Shown here in pieces: positions 1-8,363 of a stretch of 64,000 nucleotides of DNA. The stretch spans positions 667,270-731,269 of the forward strand of contig NZ_AUHV01000002.1 in the NCBI RefSeq assembly GCF_000423365.1, given 5' to 3'. A program made the position numbers and the translations under genes. Positions within the stretch are counted from its first letter, which is position 1, and each line of letters opens with the position of its first letter. Origin of the DNA: Maritalea myrionectae DSM 19524. GTDB lineage: Bacteria; Pseudomonadota; Alphaproteobacteria; Rhizobiales; Devosiaceae. A model generated the notes under the pieces. That model had not been told where the DNA came from and ran no database searches. It worked only from the letters and a program-made list of their open reading frames with translations.

Positions 1-76
1 AATGGAGCCAAATCAAAATTAGAATTGAATTTCTCAATATAAGCTATTGTTTTATATGCATAATTCAACAGGAATA

Positions 77-150
77 TGGAGCGGGTGAAGGGAATCGAAC
101 CCTCGTCGTCAGCTTGGGAAGCTGCTGCTCTACCATTGAGCTACACCCGC
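77..150 (-). tRNA. tRNA-Gly (anticodon CCC)
   Basis: Read on the minus strand this folds into a full cloverleaf: acceptor stem GCGGGTG/CACCCGC, D-arm GCTC/GAGC, anticodon loop TTCCCAA (anticodon CCC), T-arm with loop TTCGATT. The CCA end is encoded (TCCA at 77-80). The outermost anticodon-stem pair is a G-A mismatch (positions 27-43). It decodes GGG glycine codons. Nothing else is visible in bases 1-76. Confidence 0.96.
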
Positions 151-292
151 GAGAGATAAGCTTCGATATGCCGTGGTTTGGCGATGGCGTCAAGTGAAAT
201 TGAAATGGCAAGACGCCAGTTTAAGGCCAGGGCTTGCGCTCGCGGCGTGAAAGGGTAAGTTGGGAAAACTTATTTAATTTGAGAGGCGAATT

Positions 293-1285
293 ATGTCTAG
301 ATCTGACTCCAAAATCCGTGTTGGCCTGCTGGGCGCCGCCAATATCGCCATAGCCGCGCTGATTGAACCGGCGCGTCGGCGCGATGATGTGGAACTGGTG
401 GCGGTGGCCGCGCGCGATCTTGGGAAAGCGCAGGAATATGCGCGCAAACATGGGTTTGCGGAAGCGATGGAAGGCTATGAGGCGCTGATCAATCGGGATG
501 ATATCGACTTGATTTACAATGCGCTGATCCCTTCCCGTCATATGGATTTAAGCTGCAAGGCGCTTGAGGCGGGCAAACATGTGCTGGTGGAAAAGCCATT
601 CGCGCTGAATGTGGCGGAGACCGACAAAATGCTTGAAACCGGCGCGAAGAGCGGCAGATTTCTGATCGAAGCATTTCACGACCATTATCACCCTGTGTTG
701 CAGGAAGTGATGCGACTGGTGCAAGGCGGCAGCGTTGGCACCGTGCGCAGTTTTCGCGCCCAGTTTGATGTGGCCATCCCTTTCGAGGCCAGCCCCTTTC
801 GCCACACCAAAGAAATGGGCGGCGGCGCACTTATGGATTTGGGCTGCTATCCCGTACATTGGGCCACATCATTGTTGCGTGGCACGCCTGAAGTTTTGGA
901 GGCCAGCGCCACACTTACGCCCACCGGTGTGGATGAAAGCCTGAGTGCCAAGGTGCGCTTTGGTGATGTGGTGGCGGAGCTGGGCTGCAATATGGCCGAG
1001 GAAGTGGAACAGCGCGCCTTTCTGGACCTGGTGGGTGACAAGGGTCGGATCTATGTCGATAACCCGATCCTGCCGCATAATGGACATTATATCGAAACCG
1101 AAATAGATGGGATTTACCGCCGCTACACGATGGGCGCCGGCACCACTTATGACCATCAGCTTGAGGCCGTGTTGAACGCCATTCGCACTGGCACCCCCGC
1201 CGCCACCGGCGGCAACGCACCACGGATAATTATGCAGGTGGTGCAGGATATGTATGAAGCCGCGGGGATGGACCGGTCTTTTTAG
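293..1285 (+). CDS. Gfo/Idh/MocA-family NAD(P)-dependent oxidoreductase
   Basis: A 330-residue protein with an N-terminal Rossmann fold (GLLGAANIA at about residues 11-19), the family EKP motif at 100-102 and the C-terminal domain sequence GGGALMDLGCYPVHW at about 176-190, where Asp and His sit as in the Gfo/Idh catalytic region. Such enzymes oxidise or reduce sugar-, inositol- or dihydrodiol-type substrates using a nicotinamide cofactor. The substrate cannot be read from sequence. The ATG at 293 follows a GAGAGG ribosome site about 7 bases upstream. It is a monocistronic-looking gene followed by an acetyltransferase on the same strand. Confidence 0.9.
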   Translation: MSRSDSKIRVGLLGAANIAIAALIEPARRRDDVELVAVAARDLGKAQEYARKHGFAEAMEGYEALINRDDIDLIYNALIPSRHMDLSCKALEAGKHVLVEKPFALNVAETDKMLETGAKSGRFLIEAFHDHYHPVLQEVMRLVQGGSVGTVRSFRAQFDVAIPFEASPFRHTKEMGGGALMDLGCYPVHWATSLLRGTPEVLEASATLTPTGVDESLSAKVRFGDVVAELGCNMAEEVEQRAFLDLVGDKGRIYVDNPILPHNGHYIETEIDGIYRRYTMGAGTTYDHQLEAVLNAIRTGTPAATGGNAPRIIMQVVQDMYEAAGMDRSF

Positions 1286-1387
1286 GACAGGTGCTGATGC
1301 CGCTCTGGATTCCGAAGTCAAATGCGCTTTACGCCTTGGACAACAGCGCATACAACAGTGGAGGTGTCTGATTACGCGAGATTTGAT

Positions 1388-1900
1388 ATGACCCTGCCCG
1401 ACATTCTGTTTGAAACCGAACACCTGATCTGTCGCCCGTTTGAAGCGTCGGATTTTGAGGACTTGCTGGCGCTGCAAAGTGACGAGCAGGTTTATCAATA
1501 TGTGGGCAATGGGCAGCCTTTGTCATCAGACCAGGTCAGGTTGTGGATCGACCGGTCGCGCAAAAACATTGAAATAAATGGATTTGGCACTGGGGCGATT
1601 GTCTATAAGGGACAAAACGACCTGATTGGCTGGGCGGGCTATGTGCAGCCGCCGGAACAGGAAACTGAGATTATCTATGGCCTCTCTGAGGCAGAATGGG
1701 GCAAAGGGTTGGGCACGGAAATTGTGCAAGGTCTGGTGGAGGCGGCGCGAGGCCGCTATCAGATTTGGCCCCTACATGCGAGTGTGGACCCAGAAAATAG
1801 CCGTTCGATCAGCCTATTAAAGAAATTGGGCTTTGAGCTTTTTGCCAAGACCAAGGATGAAGATGGCTTGGACACAGACATCTACCAGCTGAACGCTTAA
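1388..1900 (+). CDS. GNAT-family N-acetyltransferase
   Basis: About 170 residues. The sequence opens FETEHLICRPFEASDFEDLLALQ, typical of RimJ/RimL-like GNAT enzymes, and contains an acetyl-CoA-binding motif around EAEWGKGLGTEIVQGLVE, then PENSRSISLLKKLGFE, the usual GNAT C-terminal signature. It should transfer acetyl from acetyl-CoA to an amine; the acceptor is unknown. The frame is open from an ATG at 1322, but homology to the fold begins only after the ATG at 1388, so I chose that start. No clear ribosome site fits either start; a GTG at 1364 is a third option. Confidence 0.82.
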   Translation: MTLPDILFETEHLICRPFEASDFEDLLALQSDEQVYQYVGNGQPLSSDQVRLWIDRSRKNIEINGFGTGAIVYKGQNDLIGWAGYVQPPEQETEIIYGLSEAEWGKGLGTEIVQGLVEAARGRYQIWPLHASVDPENSRSISLLKKLGFELFAKTKDEDGLDTDIYQLNA

Positions 1901-1903
1901 AAG

Positions 1904-1932
1904 GCTGCCCCCAACCGATGGTCGGGGGCGCT
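1904..1932. terminator. GC-rich hairpin between convergent genes
   Basis: GCCCCC-A-ACC pairs with GGT-C-GGGGGC (1907-1916 with 1920-1929), one mismatch, three-base loop. It lies between the ends of the acetyltransferase and the convergent PfpI gene and probably terminates transcription. The T-tract is weak. Confidence 0.5.
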
Positions 1933-1940
1933 TTGTTTGA

Positions 1941-2501
1941 TTATGCGACTTTGCGCTGGTGTTCACCTTCGCGCACCTCTTCAATGATTTTGGCCACGAA
2001 TGCATCCAAATCATTTGGGTTGCGTGAAGTGATGATGCCGTTGGAAATGGCCACTTCCTTATCCACCACATGTGCGCCAGCATTTTTCAAATCGGTGCGG
2101 ATGGATGGATATGACGTCATTTCACGACCTTCCACGACGCCTGCTTCAATGAGCAGCCATGGCGCATGGCAGATGGCGGCAATGATTTTGTCGTTTTTCA
2201 CAAACTCGCGGATTTTGCTGACGGCTATTTCATCAACCCGCAACAGGTCGGGGTTGATTTGACCGCCGGGCAGCACCAATGCGATATAATCATCAACATT
2301 CACGTCTTCGATCTTCAAATCCGCATTTACAGACTCGCCCCAATCCGCCTGATTCCAGCCTTTGATGGCTTCGCCATCTGGTGTGGCGACATGCACGGTG
2401 GCCCCCGCTTCTTTCAATTTTTCAAGCGGCGTGAACAATTCTGATTGCTCAAAGCCATGGGTCGCCATAATTAGAATTTTAGATTCGGTCAGCTTAGGCA
2501 T
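1941..2501 (-). CDS. DJ-1/PfpI-family protein (type 1 glutamine amidotransferase-like)
   Basis: A 186-residue single-domain protein. The nucleophile elbow AAICHAPW places Cys111-His112, and Glu18 in GFEQSE is the expected partner of the catalytic cysteine in the PfpI/YhbO group. Family members act as proteases, glyoxalases or deglycases and are often stress-induced; which activity applies here cannot be told. The start has a strong AAGGAG site 6 bases upstream. It is alone on its strand and ends against the acetyltransferase gene. Confidence 0.9.
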   Translation of the reverse strand: MPKLTESKILIMATHGFEQSELFTPLEKLKEAGATVHVATPDGEAIKGWNQADWGESVNADLKIEDVNVDDYIALVLPGGQINPDLLRVDEIAVSKIREFVKNDKIIAAICHAPWLLIEAGVVEGREMTSYPSIRTDLKNAGAHVVDKEVAISNGIITSRNPNDLDAFVAKIIEEVREGEHQRKVA

Positions 2502-2712
2502 CGCAATCTCCTTAAATATTTATGGTGGTCAGATTTGCTGCCGCATCACCGCAAGGGCGGAAAATTTCGCGCGGCTCAGCAATAATTTGTCTTCATGAGA
2601 AAAACAGATGAGCGCGATGATCGTTCCATAACGATTTCGATCGGATCACGCATTTCAACGAAAATGGCGGCGCAAAGCGGACAGATAAACTTGAATTAAG
2701 TTAAAACAATGT

Positions 2713-2735
2713 GTTCATGCGCCATATGCATGAAC
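2713..2735. promoter_or_regulatory. perfect 8-bp inverted repeat, possible operator of the glutarate operon
   Basis: GTTCATGC (2713-2720) and GCATGAAC (2728-2735) are exact reverse complements separated by 7 bases, in the AT-rich 390-bp gap (2502-2890) between the divergent PfpI and gcdH genes. The size and symmetry suit a dimeric regulator. No regulator gene is adjacent. The rest of the gap shows no gene; it ends in an AGGAGAAGGA ribosome site for gcdH. Confidence 0.45.
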
Positions 2736-2890
2736 TTATACCTATTTATCGCTTCAATCCTTCAATCTTAAAGCGTTTAATGCCTCAAACTCATAAATAT
2801 CACCTTGTTAGGTGCAATGGGCCATCGAATGGGATATCGAGGAGGATATCGGCCCCAACAGCGCACTCACATTAGGAGAAGGATAAGCCG

Positions 2891-4114
2891 ATGACTGCAG
2901 ATCGCCCCAAAATTCGGGATAAAGACCGCCCCAATCTCAGCTCGTTCAAATGGGAAGACCCGTTTTTGCTGGACGACCAGCTGACCGATGAAGAGCGCAT
3001 GGTGGTGGACACGGCCCGCGCCTTCGCCGACGAGAAGCTGCGCCCGCGTGTGCGCGAAGCCTATAATGAGGAAAAGACCGATCCGAACCTTTTCAAAGAG
3101 TTCGGCGAAATGGGGCTTTTGGGCTCAACCATTCCGGAAGAATATGGCGGGGCGGATTTGGGCTATGTGGCCTATGGCCTGATCGCGCGGGAAGTTGAGC
3201 GCGTGGACAGCGGCTATCGCTCGATGATGTCTGTGCAAAGCTCCTTGGTGATTTATCCAATCTATGCCTATGGCACCGAAGAGCAGCGGCAGAAATATTT
3301 GCCCGGCCTGATTGATGGTAGCTTGATCGGCTGCTTCGGCCTGACCGAGCCGGATGCCGGTTCTGACCCCGGCGCCATGTTGACCCGCGCCAAAAAGACC
3401 GAAAATGGCTATGTGCTGAATGGCACAAAGATGTGGATTTCCAACAGCCCGATTGCCGACGTTTTTGTGGTGTGGGCGAAATCAGAAGCCCATGACGGCA
3501 AGATCAAAGGCTTTGTGCTGGAAAAAGGCATGAAGGGTTTGAGCGCGCCGAAAGTTGGCGGCAAATTATCTTTGCGCGCCTCGATCACTGGTGAAATTGT
3601 GATGGACAATGTGGAAGTGGGCGAAGACGCGCTGCTGCCCCATGTGGAAGGGCTTAAGGGTCCATTTGGCTGCTTGAACCGGGCGCGTTATGGCATCAGC
3701 TGGGGCGCGATGGGCGCGGCGGAAGCCTGCTGGCACGCAGCCAACCGCTATGGCCAGGAGCGCAAGCAATTTGGCAAGCCATTGGCACAGATGCAATTGT
3801 TCCAAATGAAGCTGGCCAACATGATGACCGACATTACGCTCGGGCTGCAAGGCTCGCTGCGGGTGGGTCGCTTGATGAATGAAGCGAAGGCTGCGCCGGA
3901 AATGATCTCGCTGATGAAGCGCAACAATTGCGTGAAAGCGTTGGACATTGCGCGGATGGCCCGCGACATGCATGGCGGGAACGGCATTTCGGATGAATTT
4001 GACGTTATCCGCCACATGATCAACCTTGAAACGGTGAACACATATGAGGGCACAGCCGATGTGCACGCTCTGATTTTGGGCCGTGCGCAAACTGGCTTGC
4101 AGGCCTTCTTTTAA
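2891..4114 (+). CDS. gcdH: glutaryl-CoA dehydrogenase
   Basis: A 407-residue FAD-dependent acyl-CoA dehydrogenase. It should oxidise and decarboxylate glutaryl-CoA to crotonyl-CoA, passing electrons to electron-transfer flavoprotein, in lysine, tryptophan and glutarate breakdown. Diagnostic stretches are [25 protein letters not shown], the FAD-contact segment [19 protein letters not shown] and the C-terminal [16 protein letters not shown], whose Glu (about residue 386) is the catalytic base. Length matches the family. It is the first gene of a tight + strand operon; a CoA-transferase follows after 23 bases. A strong ribosome site (AGGAGAAGGA) precedes the ATG. Confidence 0.93.
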   Translation: MTADRPKIRDKDRPNLSSFKWEDPFLLDDQLTDEERMVVDTARAFADEKLRPRVREAYNEEKTDPNLFKEFGEMGLLGSTIPEEYGGADLGYVAYGLIAREVERVDSGYRSMMSVQSSLVIYPIYAYGTEEQRQKYLPGLIDGSLIGCFGLTEPDAGSDPGAMLTRAKKTENGYVLNGTKMWISNSPIADVFVVWAKSEAHDGKIKGFVLEKGMKGLSAPKVGGKLSLRASITGEIVMDNVEVGEDALLPHVEGLKGPFGCLNRARYGISWGAMGAAEACWHAANRYGQERKQFGKPLAQMQLFQMKLANMMTDITLGLQGSLRVGRLMNEAKAAPEMISLMKRNNCVKALDIARMARDMHGGNGISDEFDVIRHMINLETVNTYEGTADVHALILGRAQTGLQAFF

Positions 4115-4137
4115 GCCCGGGCAACAAGGTATTATCA

Positions 4138-5292
4138 ATGCAAGAGCAACCACTTAAAGGTTTAAAAGTGCTTGAATTGGCACGGGTATTGGCCGGCCCC
4201 TGGGTTGGCCAAACCCTTGCGGATTTGGGCGCAGACGTGATCAAGGTGGAATCGCCCAATGGCGACGATACCCGCACCTGGGGACCCCCATGGATTGAAC
4301 GCGGCGATGATAAGAGCGCTGCCTATTTCCATTCTTGTAACCGGGGCAAACGCTCGATCGCGTTGAACTTTAAGGATGCGGATGACCTTGAAACTGTTCG
4401 CCAATTGGTCAAGCAGTCAGACGTGTTGGTGGAGAATTTCAAGCTCAACGGATTGCAAAAATATGGACTGGATTATGAAAGCCTGAAGGCGATTAATCCA
4501 CGCCTGATTTATTGCTCCATCACCGGATTTGGCCAGAATGGGCCTTATGCCCCGCAGCCCGGCTATGATTTTATCGTGCAGGGCATGTCGGGCATGATGT
4601 CCATCACCGGCGAGCCGGACGGACAGCCGCAAAAAATCGGCACAGCGCTGGCGGACATCATCACTGGCCTTTATGCCACGATCGGCATTCAAGCGGCCCT
4701 ATGGCAACGTGAGCGCACGGGGCTGGGTCAGCAGGTGGACATGGCGCTTTTGGACAGCATGGTGGGCGTTTTGGCCAACCAAGCGATGAACTATCTCGCC
4801 AGCGGCACGGCCCCCACACGGTTGGGCAATAGCCACCCCAATATCTGCCCCTATCAGGTGCTGCCCGTGAAAGATGGTCACATCATTCTGACGGTGGGTA
4901 ATGACAGCCAATTCCGCCATTTGGCGCAGCTTTTGGGCATGGAACAGATTGCAGATGACGAGCGTTTCGCCACCAATGGTGCCCGCGTGGCGCATCGACT
5001 TGAGCTGACGGCGCTTTTGGAAGCCGAGTTCCAAAAGTGGGAGAAGCTGAAACTGCTGGATGCGCTGCACGCGGCGAATGTGCCGGCCGGACCGATCAAC
5101 ACGATTGATGAAGTGTTTGCCGATCCGCAGGTTTTGGCGCGGAAAATGGCGCTAGATTTTGATGGTGTGCCGGGCGTGCGCACGCCGATCCAATTCTCGG
5201 ATGCGACGCTAACCTTTGATCGTCCTTCTCCCAAGGTGGGCGAGCACACCCAAGAGATTTTGAACGAGCTTAAAGCTCTCAACGATAATTAA
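4138..5292 (+). CDS. family III (CaiB/BaiF) CoA-transferase, probably glutarate-activating
   Basis: A 384-residue family III CoA-transferase. LARVLAGPWVGQTLADLGADVIKVE near the N-terminus is the family signature, and Asp173 in ALADIITGLYA is the residue that carries the acyl group in the formyl-CoA transferase mechanism. Its place directly after gcdH suggests it moves CoA from succinyl-CoA or another donor to glutarate, as in mammalian SUGCT and bacterial glutarate operons. That substrate is an inference from context. The next gene starts 13 bases downstream. Confidence 0.88.
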   Translation: MQEQPLKGLKVLELARVLAGPWVGQTLADLGADVIKVESPNGDDTRTWGPPWIERGDDKSAAYFHSCNRGKRSIALNFKDADDLETVRQLVKQSDVLVENFKLNGLQKYGLDYESLKAINPRLIYCSITGFGQNGPYAPQPGYDFIVQGMSGMMSITGEPDGQPQKIGTALADIITGLYATIGIQAALWQRERTGLGQQVDMALLDSMVGVLANQAMNYLASGTAPTRLGNSHPNICPYQVLPVKDGHIILTVGNDSQFRHLAQLLGMEQIADDERFATNGARVAHRLELTALLEAEFQKWEKLKLLDALHAANVPAGPINTIDEVFADPQVLARKMALDFDGVPGVRTPIQFSDATLTFDRPSPKVGEHTQEILNELKALNDN

Positions 5293-5305
5293 AGAGCACA
5301 TACAA

Positions 5306-6949
5306 ATGGCAAAAATGACCGGCGGCGAAATTTTGGTGAAATGCCTTGAAGCGCAGGAGGTGGACCGCGTGTTCTGCGTGCCGGGCGAAAGCTATTTGGC
5401 GGTGCTTGACGGGCTGCATGACAGCAATATCGACGTGGTGACCTCGCGCCATGAAGGCGGCGCGGCGATTATGGCGGAAGCGGATGGCAAGATGCTGGGC
5501 CGCCCCGGCATTTGCATGGTGACCCGCGGACCGGGCGCCACCAACGCCGCTGCGGGCGTGCATATCGCCAAGCAAGACAGCACGCCGATGATTTTATTTG
5601 TGGGTCAAATTGGCCGCGCCATGAAAGGCCGCGAGGCGTTTCAGGAAGTGGATTATCGGCAAACCTTTGGCGATTTGGCCAAATGGGTGGAAGAAATCGA
5701 CGATGCGGCGCGCATTCCCGAAGTGATTGCCCACGCCTATCACATTGCCATGTCTGGTCGCCCTGGTCCCGTGGTTTTGGCACTGCCGGAAGACATGTTG
5801 CGGGACGAAGTGGACGTGCCCGTTTGCCCCTACATCGAAGTGGCGGAGCCTGCCCCGAGCCTGAAAGCCGCGGCGCGGTTTGAAGAGCTGCTGCGCACGG
5901 CAGAGCGCCCTTTCATCGTGGCCGGTGGCTCGCGGTGGACAGAGCAATCTGTGGCGCAGTTGAAAGCCTTTGCGCATAAGCACGACATTCCGGTGGGTTG
6001 TTCATTCCGGCGGCAGCAATTGTTTGACCACACTGACAGCCACTATGCGGGCGATGTGGGCTTGGGGATCAACCCGGCGCTGAAAGAACAGATCGAGCAA
6101 TCGGATTGCCTGATTTTGCTAGGCGCTCGTTTTTCGGAAAATCCGAGCCAGAACTTTACGCTTTTGGGCATGCCCAATCCGGGCAAAACTTTGATCCATA
6201 TTCATCCCGGCGCGGAAGAATTGGGGCGGATTTACACGCCAACGCTTTCCATCAACGCCACGCCTGAATGTTTCTTTGACGCGGTGGATCATATTGATGC
6301 CCTGCCCGCAGCGGATCGCGGCAAAAAGGCCAATGAGATTTATCGCGCCTGGACGGATGCGATGCCGGAAACGCCCGGCGATGTGCAAATGGGCGGCGTG
6401 ATGACCTATTTGCGTGAAGCGCTTTCAAACGATGCCATTATGTGCAATGGCGCGGGCAATTATGCGATTTGGCTGCACCGTTTTTGGCGTTTCCAGCGCT
6501 ATGGCACCCAACTGGCCCCGACCTCCGGGTCGATGGGCTATGGCGTACCTGCCTCCATCGCCGGCAAATTGCGGCACCCGGAGCGGGATGTGATTTGCTT
6601 TGCAGGCGATGGCTGTTTCCAAATGACCGGGCAAGAATTTGCCGCCGCCGCTCAGTTTGGCGCCAACATCATTGTGTTGGTGATCGACAATGGCATTTAC
6701 GGCACCATCCGCATGCACCAGGAAAAACATTATCCAGAGCGCATTTCCGCAACGGATTTGGTGAACCCAGATTTTGCCGCATGGGCTCGCGCTATGGGCG
6801 GCCATGGTGAGACGGTTGAGCACACCGACCAGTTCCCACTCGCGTTTGAACGAGCACGGGAAAGCGGCAAGCCAGCGATTATTCATATCAAGACCTCGGC
6901 TGAGGCGATTTCACCGACGGCGACGATCTCGCAGTTGCGGGGGAAGTAG
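5306..6949 (+). CDS. thiamine-diphosphate-dependent enzyme of the acetolactate synthase type
   Basis: A 547-residue enzyme with the three-domain layout of acetolactate synthase and related 2-oxoacid decarboxylases: N-terminal pyrimidine-binding domain with the catalytic Glu50 (SRHEGGAAIMAEA), a middle domain, and a C-terminal diphosphate-binding domain with GDG at about 433 followed by DNGIYG about 28 residues later, the Mg/ThDP motif. It is larger and different in context from IlvB: no IlvH-like regulatory subunit follows and it is last in the gcdH operon. Substrate unknown. Candidates are a 2-oxoacid or acyl-CoA linked to lysine/glutarate breakdown. The ATG lies 13 bases after the CoA-transferase stop. 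Confidence 0.88.
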   Translation: MAKMTGGEILVKCLEAQEVDRVFCVPGESYLAVLDGLHDSNIDVVTSRHEGGAAIMAEADGKMLGRPGICMVTRGPGATNAAAGVHIAKQDSTPMILFVGQIGRAMKGREAFQEVDYRQTFGDLAKWVEEIDDAARIPEVIAHAYHIAMSGRPGPVVLALPEDMLRDEVDVPVCPYIEVAEPAPSLKAAARFEELLRTAERPFIVAGGSRWTEQSVAQLKAFAHKHDIPVGCSFRRQQLFDHTDSHYAGDVGLGINPALKEQIEQSDCLILLGARFSENPSQNFTLLGMPNPGKTLIHIHPGAEELGRIYTPTLSINATPECFFDAVDHIDALPAADRGKKANEIYRAWTDAMPETPGDVQMGGVMTYLREALSNDAIMCNGAGNYAIWLHRFWRFQRYGTQLAPTSGSMGYGVPASIAGKLRHPERDVICFAGDGCFQMTGQEFAAAAQFGANIIVLVIDNGIYGTIRMHQEKHYPERISATDLVNPDFAAWARAMGGHGETVEHTDQFPLAFERARESGKPAIIHIKTSAEAISPTATISQLRGK

Positions 6950-6956
6950 TTGGTTC

Positions 6957-7037
6957 TCGCTCACGGTTGAGCGGCGCTGCGCGCCTAACCTCCGCGAGGG
7001 CGAAACCTAAAGGTTTCGGGCTGGGCCGCCCCAGCCC
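6957..7037 (+). repeat. diverged copy of the multi-hairpin repeat
   Basis: Starts 8 bases after the ThDP-enzyme stop. Hairpin 1 is CGCTCA-CGGT-TGAGCG, identical to the arrays at 22.5 and 24.6 kb. Hairpin 2 is GGCGC-TGC-GCGCC, where other copies have GGCACC/GGTGCC. Hairpin 3 is CGAAACC-TAAA-GGTTTCG (7001-7018), wholly different in sequence from the third stem elsewhere but again perfect. A fourth, GGGCTGGG-CCGC-CCCAGCCC, spans 7018-7037. It is probably part of the 3' untranslated region and may act as terminator or RNA-stabilising structure. Confidence 0.7.
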
Positions 7038-7145
7038 TGTTTAGGTGCCAAAAGTGGAAGGTCGCCCCTTAAGCCCTTCACCCCCATGGGGAGTGGTGCT
7101 GATTTGGACTACGCCCGTTGTCCCCGCGCTGCTGCCCGGGCAAAC

Positions 7146-7174
7146 TTGACACCCTCTCCGCGGCATCCCTACAC
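7146..7174 (+). promoter_or_regulatory. sigma-70-type promoter
   Basis: TTGACA at 7146-7151 and CTACAC at 7169-7174 with a 17-base spacer, about 65 bases ahead of the small secreted-protein gene. This fits the housekeeping promoter form of alphaproteobacteria. Confidence 0.6.
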
Positions 7175-7238
7175 TCGGCCTGAACTCGGCATTCATAAGC
7201 TGAATGCTGAACAAAGGGGAAATGGAAGGAGACCAAGC

Positions 7239-7550
7239 ATGCGCATTCTGACACTCGCGGCGATCTTCGCTCTATCGGCGTCTGCAGGCTACGCGCAGGG
7301 CGTTTCAGGAGCTGACGAAGTTTATGGCACCGACACAGTGGGAGAAGCCATTTCGTCGGGCTTCATGGGCAACACATCCAATCCAAGCGGCAAAGGCAAT
7401 GGCGTTTTGCCAAGCCGTTCGCCCGGACCACACACAAATGATGGTGGTTTTGGTAATTTGGGAAAATATGCGTCCGGACAATACCTTACCGGCGGTGGCA
7501 CGGTTGATAACGAACCAAACCCTGACACCGGCTTACCGGCCGACCAATAG
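7239..7550 (+). CDS. small secreted protein of unknown function
   Basis: The chosen start gives 103 residues: MRILTLAAIFALSASAGYAQG is a clear Sec signal peptide with likely cleavage after YAQ. The mature part is about 80 residues, rich in Gly, Asn, Ser and Pro and free of Cys (GFMGNTSNPSGKGNGVLPSR, GGTVDNEPNPDTGLPADQ), so it is probably flexible. The ATG at 7239 follows a GGAAGGA site; the frame is open further upstream but without a start signal. I do not recognise a family. A 7-bp hairpin (CCACGGC at 7572-7578 with GCCGTGG at 7594-7600) lies just after the stop. Confidence 0.65.
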   Translation: MRILTLAAIFALSASAGYAQGVSGADEVYGTDTVGEAISSGFMGNTSNPSGKGNGVLPSRSPGPHTNDGGFGNLGKYASGQYLTGGGTVDNEPNPDTGLPADQ

Positions 7551-7827
7551 GCGCAACACAACAATCTGATGCCACGGCGCTTGATATTCATGGGCCGTGG
7601 TCATTCTGAACAGTTCCAACTGTATGGACATTCAGGATGGAGCTTTTCACGGCTAATGCAGGGCGAGCAATTCTCTATTGGCCCCGCTCCACTTCGCCAG
7701 AACACTGGCGCAAGGCGAATGAACTTTGTTCGCATCTATTTAAATCTAATTGAAAACCCGGCGGCCAGCACCTACCTTTAAGCTGTGCGCTGCGCGTGAA
7801 GCGCGGTGGCAAAAAAGGAGAGGTTAC

Positions 7828-8037
7828 ATGTCCCTCGATAAGATCGCCCTGGCGATTGTGATTGTGGCGGCGGGTATTTATGTCGGCGTGATGGCGTTTG
7901 GCATTTTTTCATCGGGTGTGCCGCTTTGGCCGTTCTTTATCTTGCTCGCGATTGCTATCTACATTTTGTCGCGCATCATTTCCGACAAGTTGAACAACAA
8001 AGAAGATAAATATTACGAAGATAATATTCAGGAGTAG
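7828..8037 (+). CDS. small membrane protein, unknown function
   Basis: 69 residues with two hydrophobic segments, about 6-28 (IALAIVIVAAGIYVGVMAFGIF) and 33-50 (PLWPFFILLAIAIYILS), then a charged tail ending KEDKYYEDNIQE. The ATG at 7828 has a strong AAGGAGAGG site; I prefer it to the longer frame from 7750. A YbjQ-family gene follows after 6 bases and a cupin gene 2 bases after that, so the three are probably co-transcribed. No family recognised. The 277-bp gap before it (7551-7827) holds only a small hairpin (CGCCAG/CTGGCG at 7695-7710). Confidence 0.75.
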   Translation: MSLDKIALAIVIVAAGIYVGVMAFGIFSSGVPLWPFFILLAIAIYILSRIISDKLNNKEDKYYEDNIQE

Positions 8038-8043
8038 TGATAA

Positions 8044-8361
8044 GTGATTGTGACGACAGGACTAACTGTACCCGAAGGCGAGATTAGTGAAACCATCGGC
8101 ATTGTGCGGGGCAACACCATACGCGCCAAACATATTGGCACTGACATCGTTGCCGCCTTACGCAATTTGGTGGGCGGCGAAGTGGGTGAATATACCAAAC
8201 TGATGGCCGAGGCCCGCGAGCAAGCTTATGATCGTATGGTCGCTCACGCCGAAAGCCTTGGTGCTGATGCGATTATCGGGGTGAACTTTACCACTTCCAT
8301 GATTACTGATGGCGCGGCAGAAATCCTCGCTTATGGCACTGGCGTGAAGTTAAAGCGGTAA
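8044..8361 (+). CDS. YbjQ/UPF0145-family protein
   Basis: 105 residues beginning with GTG. The sequence IVTTGLTVPEGEISETIGIVRGNTI, then AYDRMVAHAESLGADAIIGVNF and a closing AEILAYGTGVKLKR, is typical of the YbjQ (UPF0145) family, small homo-oligomeric cytoplasmic proteins sometimes described as heavy-metal-binding but without a proven role. It sits 6 bases after a small membrane-protein gene and 2 bases before a cupin gene. Confidence 0.9.
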   Translation: MIVTTGLTVPEGEISETIGIVRGNTIRAKHIGTDIVAALRNLVGGEVGEYTKLMAEAREQAYDRMVAHAESLGADAIIGVNFTTSMITDGAAEILAYGTGVKLKR

Positions 8362-8363
8362 AA

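Noticed and set aside
3566-4153. 195-codon frame antisense to gcdH
   Set aside because: gcdH is unmistakable on the + strand; the antisense translation shows no domain and has shadow-frame composition.
5306-6949. Acetolactate synthase IlvB of valine synthesis
   Set aside because: No IlvH/IlvN regulatory subunit or ilvC follows, and the operon is catabolic (gcdH, CoA-transferase). Named only as an ALS-type ThDP enzyme.
7569-7781. 70-codon frame after the secreted-protein gene
   Set aside because: No ribosome site, overlaps a hairpin likely to be the terminator, no family resemblance.
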